From positions 1 to 64,000 of the forward strand of contig JAUMUD010000006.1 in assembly GCA_030530875.1 (NCBI GenBank): 64,000 bases of DNA, read 5' to 3'. Source of the DNA: Corynebacterium sp. Lineage in GTDB: Bacteria > Actinomycetota > Actinomycetes > Mycobacteriales > Mycobacteriaceae. The position numbers and the translations under genes were made by a program. Position 1 is the stretch's first letter; the number at the start of each line of letters is the position of its first letter. Below are positions 55,579 to 64,000 of this stretch, piece after piece. Under the pieces are notes generated by a model. It worked only from the letters and a program-made list of their open reading frames with translations, did no database searches and was not told the DNA's origin.

Positions 55579-55657
55579 AGGAGGCACTAGCCCGTTGATT
55601 CACTAATCTCCAAATCCCGTTGCACCAATCAACACAACAGATCTATGGAGATTAGAC
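55579..55657 (+). promoter_or_regulatory. Candidate translation-attenuation leader of the ABC-F gene
   Basis: CTAATCTCCA (55603-55612) is perfectly complementary to TGGAGATTAG (55646-55655), which contains the GGAG ribosome binding site of the ABC-F gene. Upstream, AGGAGG (55579-55584) precedes a three-codon ORF TTG-ATT-CAC-TAA (55595-55606) whose stop lies inside the left arm. A ribosome stalled there would melt the helix and free the site. Confidence 0.5.
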
Positions 55658-57112
55658 ATGCCTCAGATTCAACTGCGCAATATTTCTTTTTCTTATTCCT
55701 CCCAGCCACTTCTGAATGACATTAGTCTCAATGTCGGTGATGGCGAGCGTGCCTGCATTCTTGGTCCCAATGGCAGCGGTAAAAGCACCCTTCTTAAAAT
55801 CATCGCCGGTGAAATCACACCTGATAGCGGGGAAGTGAAAGGCCGTGCCGCCCTCCAACGAGTCCCTGATAAGGGCAAGGTTGAGGACTATATCCATGAG
55901 CGCCTAGCCGAGAAGTACACCATCATTGAGCGCTTCAATCAGGCCGTCACGACCATGAGCGAAGACTACGATGAGCTCCTCGGGCTCATGACTAGTCAGG
56001 ACCTCTGGGACCTGGATACGCAGGTGGATGCCCTGCTTGGTGGCATCGGCCGCGATAAAGACCTATCGGAACTTTCACCGGGTCAGCGCGCCCGCCTCAC
56101 ACTTGCCCTGGTTGAAATGGCCACGCCGGAAGTGCTGGTTCTTGATGAACCAACAAACCATCTGGACAAGCAAGCAATTCAGAAACTTATCCAGATGGTG
56201 AACTCCTGGCATGGACCTGTCATCATGGTGAGCCACGACCGGGCCTTCATTGAGGCCACAGCGACAGTGATTTACGACCTGGATGTGGACTGCTGGCAAG
56301 CCATGGCCACAGCCAAGGGTGAAGAATGCGGTGGCATTTACCGCTGCAATGGTACCTACAGCAATTATCTGGTGGAGAAAGCAGCCGCGCGGGAAAATCA
56401 CCAGGAGCTTCACCAGCAACAGCAGGCTGATAAGAAAAGTATTACTGTGCATCGTCGGGCCAGCGAAGCCATTGGTGCGGGTGGCAGCAAGCTTGCCAAC
56501 GCCACAGGTATTTATAAAAAGTTCTACTCGGATAAAGCAGCCAATACTGCTAAGAACCGCACCCGTGCCGATGACAAGAAGCTTGAAGACCTGAAGGGTA
56601 GGGAAGTGCGAAAGCCACGACCAACCACCTTCGACTTCAACATTCCGCCAGTACGAGACATTGGTGGTATTGCCATCCCCGAAGCCAATCTCGCCTATGG
56701 CGAACACTTGCTGGTTACCGGCCCAAATGGTGTGGGTAAGTCCACCTGGCTGCGCAAAATTGTAAAGGCTCACGCAGATGAGGTGACCTTCATTCCGCAG
56801 GAACTTCCAGAGGATAGCGAGGAGAAACTGGGTGAAATGGCCAAGGGCTTCCTCCATCCACGACTCTGGAATACCCCAATGCGGGAGCTCTCAGCCGGCA
56901 ATCAGCGCCGGGCTCAACTGGCCAAGGCCATTGCCTCTAAGCCAGAGATTCTCGTTATCGATGAGCCAACCAACTACCTGGATGTGGACAGCATTCAGCT
57001 GCTGGAAGCACAGCTAATTCAGTGGAATGGCACCCTCATTATTGCAAGCCACGATGAATGGCTAATCGATCACTGGACAGGGGAGCGCTATCAGCTTTCC
57101 TTCGATTCCTGA
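55658..57112 (+). CDS. ABC-F family ATPase
   Basis: A 484-residue soluble protein with two ATPase domains and no membrane segment. Domain 1: LGPNGSGKSTLLKII, LSPGQRARLTLAL, LVLDEPTNHLD; domain 2: VTGPNGVGKSTWL, LSAGNQRRAQLAKAI, LVIDEPTNYLD. The inter-domain linker (about residues 225-320) is long, Gln/Lys-rich and contains KNRTRADDKK; this region determines whether ABC-F proteins protect ribosomes from antibiotics. It is distinct from EttA at 6498. The leader upstream can hide the ribosome binding site, as in inducible resistance ABC-F genes. Antibiotic protection is inference. Its 3' end overlaps the convergent HTH gene by 22 nt. Confidence 0.88.
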   Translation: MPQIQLRNISFSYSSQPLLNDISLNVGDGERACILGPNGSGKSTLLKIIAGEITPDSGEVKGRAALQRVPDKGKVEDYIHERLAEKYTIIERFNQAVTTMSEDYDELLGLMTSQDLWDLDTQVDALLGGIGRDKDLSELSPGQRARLTLALVEMATPEVLVLDEPTNHLDKQAIQKLIQMVNSWHGPVIMVSHDRAFIEATATVIYDLDVDCWQAMATAKGEECGGIYRCNGTYSNYLVEKAAARENHQELHQQQQADKKSITVHRRASEAIGAGGSKLANATGIYKKFYSDKAANTAKNRTRADDKKLEDLKGREVRKPRPTTFDFNIPPVRDIGGIAIPEANLAYGEHLLVTGPNGVGKSTWLRKIVKAHADEVTFIPQELPEDSEEKLGEMAKGFLHPRLWNTPMRELSAGNQRRAQLAKAIASKPEILVIDEPTNYLDVDSIQLLEAQLIQWNGTLIIASHDEWLIDHWTGERYQLSFDS

Positions 57113-57423
57113 CGCTCAAAGAAGTGCTCAGCCTCATGCTCAAAATTTGGGGAGGCAAGCTCAAGGGCAATACGTAGCGCCTCCAGGTCCTTTGGCTCAA
57201 TCCAATAAAGGACCTGGCTCAGGCGCCGCTTGTTGGGATCAAGGTCGCGGAACTTTGCGCGGTTGAGGGAAAAGATGGTGTTACGCATGATCATAAGCAC
57301 GTCGTTGCTAATACCGACGCGCTGCGCAATCTCTTTTTCATCCAGCCCATGAAGGGACAGAGTGAAGATAGTCTCCAGTGTCTTTAACAGCTGGTTAGTA
57401 GACATCTCCCTCAAATCATCCAT
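57091..57423 (-). CDS. Small HTH-type protein of unknown function
   Basis: A 110-residue protein from ATG 57423 (a longer reading from 57468 is possible). It has a helix-turn-helix-like stretch, LSLHGLDEKEIAQRVGISNDVLMIMRN, and a C-terminal acidic helix with EHFFERQ. It lies convergent to the ABC-F gene with a 22-nt overlap of coding ends and divergent from the FMN reductase, so it could regulate either neighbour. No family was recognised. Confidence 0.6.
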   Translation of the reverse strand: MDDLREMSTNQLLKTLETIFTLSLHGLDEKEIAQRVGISNDVLMIMRNTIFSLNRAKFRDLDPNKRRLSQVLYWIEPKDLEALRIALELASPNFEHEAEHFFERQESKES

Positions 57424-57513
57424 GCTTATATTTTCACCCGCCAAAGGGCAATTAGTCAACCGATCCAAAACTCGATTTGTTGTCGCGTCAACAATAGTGC
57501 TAAGGTGGTCCGC

Positions 57514-58068
57514 ATGAAGAAAATTGTGATTATTATGGGTTCCACCCGCAAGCAGTCCTTTAACGCCGTTGTCGCCAATGCAGTTGCTGAAGCACTCAAG
57601 GGCAAGGCAGAGGTTGAATTCCTCGACTTCCAGGACGTTCCATTCGTTAACCAGGACATTGAGTTCCCAGCCCCAGCCCCAGTGGCACGCATCCGCGAAG
57701 TTGTTGCTGCTGCCGATGGCATCTGGGTTGTCACCCCTGAGTACAACTACTCTTATCCTGGCTACGTGAAGAATGTCCTCGACTGGCTTTCCCGTCCTCT
57801 TATTGCCGGCGATCCAGAGCGCATCTCCACCCTGACTGGTAAGAAGTCCACTGCTTCTTCTATCGCCGGTGGCGATGCAGGTGCTGCCGTTCTTGAGAAG
57901 CTCAATGAGCTTCTCGCCTTTATCGGCACCGACGTGCTCAAGACCGACCAGGCTGGCCTCATGATTCCAGGCGAGTCCTGGGTTACCAACGAGCTCACCC
58001 TGAGCGACGAGGATCTGGCTAAGGTCAACACTCAGGTCGAGCGCTTCCTCGAATTCATTGAAAATTAA
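57514..58068 (+). CDS. NADPH-dependent FMN reductase
   Basis: A flavodoxin-fold enzyme of 184 residues that reduces FMN or quinone-like substrates with NAD(P)H. The FMN phosphate loop is IIMGSTRKQSFNAVVANAV and the flavin-contact segment is TPEYNYSYPGYVKNVLDWLSRP, the signature of the NADPH-dependent FMN reductase family (ArsH/ChrR type). ATG 57514 is supported by TAAGGT (57501-57506) 7 nt upstream. It stands alone between the HTH gene and metG; the physiological substrate is unknown. Confidence 0.88.
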   Translation: MKKIVIIMGSTRKQSFNAVVANAVAEALKGKAEVEFLDFQDVPFVNQDIEFPAPAPVARIREVVAAADGIWVVTPEYNYSYPGYVKNVLDWLSRPLIAGDPERISTLTGKKSTASSIAGGDAGAAVLEKLNELLAFIGTDVLKTDQAGLMIPGESWVTNELTLSDEDLAKVNTQVERFLEFIEN

Positions 58069-58126
58069 TCACTAGCCGGCAAGGCCGATGTAGGAATAAG
58101 AAAGCAGTTTGCTAAGGTAGGAGATT

Positions 58127-59950
58127 ATGACTAAGTCTATTCTTACTGCCGTTGCGTGGCCTTATGCTAATGGCCCTCGCCACATCGGCCATGTTGCTGG
58201 TTTTGGTGTCCCTTCCGATGTCTTCGCCCGCTTCCAGCGAATGTGCGGCAATGACGTGCTCATGGTCTCCGGTACCGATGAGCATGGCACCCCACTTTTG
58301 GTCCAGGCAGATAAGGAAGGGGTCAGCGTCCAGGAGCTCGCTGACCGCTATAACCGTCAGATCGTTGAAGACCTTGCCGGCCTCGGTCTGACCTATGACC
58401 TCTTTACCCGCACCACCACGCGTAACCACTATGCAGTGGTGCAGGAGCTCTTCAAGGGTCTCTACGCCAATGGCTATATGATCAAGCAGACCACCTTTGG
58501 TGCAATCTCTCCATCCACAGGCCGTACTCTCCCAGACCGTTATATTGAGGGCGAGTGCCCAATCTGTCACGCACAGGGCGCTCGTGGTGACCAGTGCGAT
58601 AACTGTGGTAACCAGCTTGACCCAGCAGATCTCATCAACCCTGTTTCCAAGATCAATGGTGAGACTCCTGAATTTGTGGAGACCGAGCACTTCCTCCTCG
58701 ATCTCCCATCCCTGGCTGACGCCCTGGCCGAATGGCTCAAGGGCCGCCATGACTGGCGTCCAAATGTCCTCAAGTTCTCTCTAAATCTCCTCGAAGACAT
58801 CCGTCCACGCGCGATGACCCGCGACATTGACTGGGGTGTTCCAATCCCAATCGAGGGTTGGCAGGACAATAATGCAAAGAAGCTCTACGTCTGGTTCGAC
58901 GCTGTTGTCGGCTACCTCTCTGCATCTATCGAATGGGCATACCGCGTTGGTGAGCCTGATGCTTGGAAGCGCTTCTGGCAGGACCCAGAAACCCTGTCCT
59001 ACTACTTCATGGGTAAGGACAATATCACCTTCCACTCCCAGATTTGGCCAGCAGAACTTCTCGGCTACCAGGGCAAGGGCTCTAAGGGTGGGGAAGTACA
59101 TGAGCTCGGTGAGCTCCAGCTCCCAACCGAGGTTGTCTCCTCCGAGTACCTCACCATGTCCGGTTCCAAGTTCAGCTCCTCCAAGGGCGTCGTCATTTAT
59201 GTGAAGGACTTCCTCAAGGAATTTGGCCCAGACCCACTGCGCTACTTCATTGCTGTTGCAGGTCCAGAGAATAATGACACTGACTTCACCTGGGATGAAT
59301 TCGTCCGTCGCGTGAACAATGAGCTTGCCAATGGCTGGGGTAACCTGGTTAACCGCACCGTATCCATGGCATTCAAGAACTTCGGCGAAGTACCAACCCC
59401 AGGTGAACTCACTGAATCTGATCAGAAGATTCTTACCCTGGCCAAGGAAGCCTATGACGTGGTCGGCGAAGCACTGGCCAATAACCGCTTCAAGGCAGGC
59501 ATCACCCACGCCATGCACGTGGTCGGCGAAGCCAATGCATATATCGCTGAAAATGAGCCATGGAAGATCGACAAGGATGATCCACGCCTCGGCACCGTAC
59601 TGTGGGTAGCACTGCAGGTCGTCTCCGACTGCAACACCCTGCTCACCCCATACCTTCCACACACCGCACAGCGCGTTCACGAAACCCTCGGCCGTGAGGG
59701 CATCTGGGCAGCAATGCCAGAAATCCGCGAAGTCGCTGATGACATGCCTGTTAACCCAGTAGGCGTTGGTCTTCCAGCAGAAGGCCGCACCTACCCAGTA
59801 ATCATGGGTGATTACAAGAATCAGCAGGCAAAGTGGGAGCGTACCGAGATGGTCCCAGGTACTGCACTGGCTAAGCCAAAGCCAATCATCGCCAAGCTTG
59901 ATCCAAAGCTCGGCGAAACCGGCCCTGAGTGGGCACCCGTACAGAATTAA
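58127..59950 (+). CDS. metG: Methionyl-tRNA synthetase
   Basis: A class I synthetase of 607 residues. HIGH appears as HIGH in [13 protein letters not shown] (residues 18-21), the zinc-binding CP domain has [18 protein letters not shown], and the KMSKS loop is KFSSS in [11 protein letters not shown], as in other MetRS of this group. It represents the four-Cys, E. coli-like type and is longer than the ~515-residue mycobacterial MetG. TAAGGT lies 8 nt before the start and AGGAG sits in between, so a very short leader is likely. It is followed by tatD after 18 nt. Confidence 0.95.
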   Translation: MTKSILTAVAWPYANGPRHIGHVAGFGVPSDVFARFQRMCGNDVLMVSGTDEHGTPLLVQADKEGVSVQELADRYNRQIVEDLAGLGLTYDLFTRTTTRNHYAVVQELFKGLYANGYMIKQTTFGAISPSTGRTLPDRYIEGECPICHAQGARGDQCDNCGNQLDPADLINPVSKINGETPEFVETEHFLLDLPSLADALAEWLKGRHDWRPNVLKFSLNLLEDIRPRAMTRDIDWGVPIPIEGWQDNNAKKLYVWFDAVVGYLSASIEWAYRVGEPDAWKRFWQDPETLSYYFMGKDNITFHSQIWPAELLGYQGKGSKGGEVHELGELQLPTEVVSSEYLTMSGSKFSSSKGVVIYVKDFLKEFGPDPLRYFIAVAGPENNDTDFTWDEFVRRVNNELANGWGNLVNRTVSMAFKNFGEVPTPGELTESDQKILTLAKEAYDVVGEALANNRFKAGITHAMHVVGEANAYIAENEPWKIDKDDPRLGTVLWVALQVVSDCNTLLTPYLPHTAQRVHETLGREGIWAAMPEIREVADDMPVNPVGVGLPAEGRTYPVIMGDYKNQQAKWERTEMVPGTALAKPKPIIAKLDPKLGETGPEWAPVQN

Positions 59951-59968
59951 GAGAGAGGATACTTACCT

Positions 59969-60754
59969 GTGCTGATTGACGCGCACACGCACCTAAGCTC
60001 CATTATCCGCAAGGGTGAAAAGACAACAGTCGAGGAAATCATGGCGCGTGCAGCCGAAGTTGGCGTCGGCTATGTCATGACCGTTAGCGATGACATGGCC
60101 GAATCCGAAGAGGCCGTCAAGCATGCACATCTCTCTCCTAATATTTACTGCGCACTCGCCTTCCATCCAACAAATGCACATGAACTGGATGAGACCTGCC
60201 GTAAGCGCATGGCAGAGCTCGTCCAGGATCCAAAGTGCCTAGCAATTGGCGAGACTGGTCTCGACGAATACTGGATTGGCAAGATGGAGTCCTGCCCTGA
60301 GCTTGATGTGCAGGAAGAAGCCTTCCGCTGGCACATCGGGCTCGCACGGGACGTCGATAAGCCAGTTATGATTCACAGCCGCGACGCGGATGAGAACCTA
60401 CTGCGCGTACTGAAGGATGAAGAGCTCCCACGCGAGGTCATGCTGCACTGCTTCTCCTCTCCAATGGAAACGGCAAAGCAGGCCCTTGACCTTGGATGTG
60501 TGCTGTCCTTCTGTGGAAATACCACATTCAAGCGTAATGATTATCTGCGCGAAATTGCAGCTTATGCGCCACTCGACCGCATCTTGGTAGAAACCGACGC
60601 GCCATTTATGAGCCCGGAGCCATTGCGAGGTCGCCGCAATGAGCCAAGCCATATTGTTCACACCTATCAGTGCATTGCTGATGCACGTGGCATTCCGCGT
60701 GCGGCTCTTGAAGAAGCAGTGGAGCAGAACTTCCACCGCATGTTCCGCGTTTAG
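59969..60754 (+). CDS. tatD: TatD-family metal-dependent hydrolase
   Basis: A 261-residue TIM-barrel DNase/RNase-type hydrolase. The metal ligands are visible in order: DAHTHLS, IGETGLDEYW, MIHSRDADEN, MLHCFSS and VETDAPFMSPEP. GTG start with GAGAGGAT. It is in the metG-tatD unit just before rpf2, as in M. tuberculosis (Rv1007c-Rv1009). Its role in vivo (DNA or RNA quality control) is not settled for the family. Confidence 0.92.
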   Translation: MLIDAHTHLSSIIRKGEKTTVEEIMARAAEVGVGYVMTVSDDMAESEEAVKHAHLSPNIYCALAFHPTNAHELDETCRKRMAELVQDPKCLAIGETGLDEYWIGKMESCPELDVQEEAFRWHIGLARDVDKPVMIHSRDADENLLRVLKDEELPREVMLHCFSSPMETAKQALDLGCVLSFCGNTTFKRNDYLREIAAYAPLDRILVETDAPFMSPEPLRGRRNEPSHIVHTYQCIADARGIPRAALEEAVEQNFHRMFRV

Positions 60755-60756
60755 TG

Positions 60757-61494
60757 CTATTCGACGAAGTCAAGCGGCGGCAAGCTCTTATAATCCCCGG
60801 TTTTCAGGCCTAAGAGATTACGGAACATACGGCGCAGCAAAGCGTCGATGAACTCAGCACGATAAATAGGAATACGGCTCTCATCAAGGTTCTCGAAGGT
60901 CTCGAAGAAAGACTCGGTGGCAATGATGAAGGTCTCGTACTGCTCCTCATTCATCTGAATATCCACGCGATAAAGGCCATTGTGCTGCTGCTTATCAGAC
61001 TCAGCAGCAGCTGGCTCCTTGCGCACCTTGCGCTCCCGCACGGGCACATTCTTCTTATTGAGGAATTCGTCGAGAAGCTCCGTGCAGTAGCCGCGCAGGG
61101 AAGTGGAGCGCTCGAGGCCACGAGCCTTCACCATATTGATAATGCGGCGGATGAAGGCCACGCGATCAACCCAGCGCAGGAAGCTGGCGGTCTTGTTAAA
61201 GATGAAATGCAGCTGGTCAAGGCTGATAATCCCGGCATCCATGGCCTCGCGGATACGACGCTCACCCATTAGCTTGCCGGTCTGTGCGTACTTATTCGCA
61301 CGGGCATTTGTGAGGTCATAGTTAGCGGCAATCTTCTTGGTGGAGCCACCTTCCGTGGTTGCCTGCTCCGCGCAGATCTGCGTGGAAATTGCAATTTCGA
61401 GCTGCTCAATAGTGCGGAGTATCTCGATGACATCGAGGTTACCGTCCTGGGAACGGAACTGCTCGACTAAGGGGACGACATTGGTAGTAGTCAT
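60757..61494 (-). CDS. DUF222-like protein lacking an HNH domain
   Basis: A 245-residue helical protein. The region RRIREAMDAGIISLDQLHFIFNKTASF resembles DUF222 proteins, including the GIISLDQL motif, but the C-terminal HNH nuclease part found in the 9436-10992 protein is absent; it ends LGLKTGDYKSLPPLDFVE with no Cys or HNH residues. AAGGA serves as ribosome binding site at 61494. It converges on tatD with a 2-nt gap. It may be a degenerate member or a DNA-binding subunit. Confidence 0.65.
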   Translation of the reverse strand: MTTTNVVPLVEQFRSQDGNLDVIEILRTIEQLEIAISTQICAEQATTEGGSTKKIAANYDLTNARANKYAQTGKLMGERRIREAMDAGIISLDQLHFIFNKTASFLRWVDRVAFIRRIINMVKARGLERSTSLRGYCTELLDEFLNKKNVPVRERKVRKEPAAAESDKQQHNGLYRVDIQMNEEQYETFIIATESFFETFENLDESRIPIYRAEFIDALLRRMFRNLLGLKTGDYKSLPPLDFVE

Positions 61495-61840
61495 GATGGG
61501 TCCTTAAATTTGATGGGACAAATTACAGGGCGTGTAGAAAAGCGAGTGAAGCGGTCGCTGTTGTGAAATCGAGGTTAGCGGGTTACAAGGAGGCTCGCAA
61601 GGCTAAAAAATCGGACACAATCGGGCATTTTATGCCTGAGCAGGTCGTTTGCTTTCGTGTGGCGAACTGTGATGATTCTCATGTCTCTATCACTTGTGCT
61701 AACGACTAAATTCGGTTATGGGAAGAGAGTTCACAGCTTCCTTATATATAAGGTGTTGTTTCCTTCTAAGTTGGGGCAGTACACTTTTTGGATATTGTTG
61801 AACAACTAGCCGTGAGCAAGCCCGTTCCGGCGGCGGTTTG

Positions 61841-61857
61841 ATAACAAACAGATAACG
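61841..61857 (-). promoter_or_regulatory. MtrA-like repeat upstream of rpf2 (distal)
   Basis: ATAACA and ATAACG begin 11 bp apart (61841, 61852); GTTAC at 61865 adds a third, inverted word. The same spacing appears upstream of betP. Confidence 0.5.
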
Positions 61858-61929
61858 GCGCTCTGTTACAGGCTTGGCGTGTTTTGTGATCAAGAACACA
61901 CTACTGTCAAAATACCTGCATGTCAGTGA

Positions 61930-63198
<1,269 letters not shown>

Positions 63199-63218
63199 GA
63201 ATATCCAACTTCACGGCG

Positions 63219-63249
63219 AAAGACCGTCACTTGATGTGGCGGTCTTTTT
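63219..63249 (+). terminator. Terminator after rpf2
   Basis: AAAGACCGTCAC pairs with GTGGCGGTCTTT (one G-U) around TTGAT, followed by T-rich sequence. Confidence 0.88.
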
Positions 63250-63278
63250 GGTTTCTTATATTGGTTATAATTTTGCTT

Positions 63279-64000
63279 ATGACAAAGAAACTGATCCTGG
63301 ATCTAGATACAGGAATTGATGATGCGCTGGCCATCGCCTATGCGCTTGGCAGCCCAGAAGTAGAACTTATTGCAATTACCGGAACCTACGGCAACGTCCT
63401 GGTCGAGCAGGGCGTGCGTAATTCCTTGGCCATCACTGAGCTTTTGAAGCATCCAGAGGTCAAGGTTTTTACCGGTGAGCCTCATGCCCTTGCCAAGGAC
63501 TCTTTTGAAGTCCAGCCTATTTCCGCTTTCATCCACGGCCAGAATGGTATCGGCGACTGCGAAATTCCAGATGCAACCCGCAGCGCTGAGAACACTCCAG
63601 CCGTGGATTTTCTAATTGAGGCAGTCAATACTTACGGCGAAGACCTCATTTATGTGCCAACTGGCCCAATGACCAATATCGCCGCTGCTCTGAAGAAGGA
63701 CCCAAGTATCGCCAAGAAGATTGGCAAGATCGTCCTCATGGGCGGGGCAGTGACCGTTCACGGCAATGTCAATAAGTGGACTGAGGCGAATATCTCCCAG
63801 GACCCTGAAGCAGCCGACTATCTGCTTCGCTCCGGCGCCCCAATCACCGTCATTGGCTTGGATGTTACCCTCCAGACTCTGCTGACCAAGAAGGAAACCG
63901 CTCAGTGGCGTGCTATGGGGACTCCAGCGGCCGAATTCTACGCTGACATGACCGACTACTACATCAAGGCCTACGAGACCACTGCGCCACATCTGGGCGG
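63279..64000 (+). CDS. Inosine-uridine preferring nucleoside hydrolase (3' end outside the window)
   Basis: Partial: 240 codons are visible and the frame is open to the window edge. The N-terminal LILDLDTGIDDALAIAYAL holds the DTGxDD calcium-binding motif of IU-type nucleoside hydrolases, and VPTGPMTNIAAAL and KIVLMGGAV are further family motifs. It cleaves ribonucleosides to base and ribose for salvage. ATG 63279 is supported by a consensus TATAAT (63266-63271) 7 nt upstream. In many relatives ksgA follows rpf2; here this gene occupies that place. Confidence 0.92.
   Translation, partial: MTKKLILDLDTGIDDALAIAYALGSPEVELIAITGTYGNVLVEQGVRNSLAITELLKHPEVKVFTGEPHALAKDSFEVQPISAFIHGQNGIGDCEIPDATRSAENTPAVDFLIEAVNTYGEDLIYVPTGPMTNIAAALKKDPSIAKKIGKIVLMGGAVTVHGNVNKWTEANISQDPEAADYLLRSGAPITVIGLDVTLQTLLTKKETAQWRAMGTPAAEFYADMTDYYIKAYETTAPHLG

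Noticed and set aside
61699..61899. A 66-codon minus-strand frame in the rpf2 upstream region
   Set aside because: No ribosome binding site or leaderless -10, no domain, and it covers the palindromic and GlxR-like sites.

Overview
The window is a contiguous piece of a Corynebacterium chromosome. It shows no plasmid, intact prophage or insertion sequence. Four things point to this group: a mycolate-reductase gene (cmrA) beside orn; a mycothiol-type CPFC oxidoreductase divergent from pepN; an Rpf2-type resuscitation factor with DUF348 and G5 domains; and a gene order that, from memory, follows the M. tuberculosis block Rv2404c-Rv2511 and then Rv1002c-Rv1009. Base composition looks moderate for an actinobacterium (my impression is mid-50s % GC, not computed).

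Layout. 1-2050: a tiny exported peptide, tRNA-His, orn, cmrA and tRNA-Arg. 2056-12254: a CopD-CtaG membrane protein, two tandem SSB-like genes, an unknown exported protein, ettA, a thioesterase, a conserved actinobacterial protein, a DUF222-HNH protein and metB. 12370-16027: a HlyD/MacB-type efflux operon. 16136-20598: pepN, the CPFC reductase, a secreted HNH lipoprotein and rpiB. 20677-21686: a small HTH gene, an AT-rich spacer, tRNA-Gly and tRNA-Pro. 21815-25831: the protein-quality-control block tig, clpP1, clpP2 and clpX. 25944-34123: a TetR regulator, mdh, valS-folC-DUF4233, mntH and ndk. 34210-45275: rne, rplU-rpmA, obg-proB-proA-nadD-rsfS-phosphatase, comEA-comEC. 45272-46028: three small exported proteins in a row. 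46091-50935: holA, rpsT, a PemK-like protein, lepA, DoxX and a zinc-finger membrane protein. 50991-64000: pmt, rsmI, a BetP-like BCCT carrier, an ABC-F protein, a small HTH protein, an NADPH-FMN reductase, metG-tatD, a DUF222 protein, rpf2 and the start of a nucleoside hydrolase.

Most genes are core housekeeping genes (translation, ribosome assembly, proteolysis, proline and NAD synthesis). The more unusual material is regulatory or small. At about eighteen genes a TANNNT -10 box lies exactly 6-7 nt before the start codon, which implies leaderless mRNAs and helps fix start sites. The ABC-F gene has a leader in which a 10-bp helix hides its ribosome binding site, with a possible three-codon upstream ORF ending inside the helix. 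The betP and rpf2 promoters share 11-bp-period direct repeats that resemble MtrA sites. Other notable items are the three-gene array of small exported proteins, a tail-less SSB pair, a perfect palindrome before mntH and a long hairpin in the rne leader.
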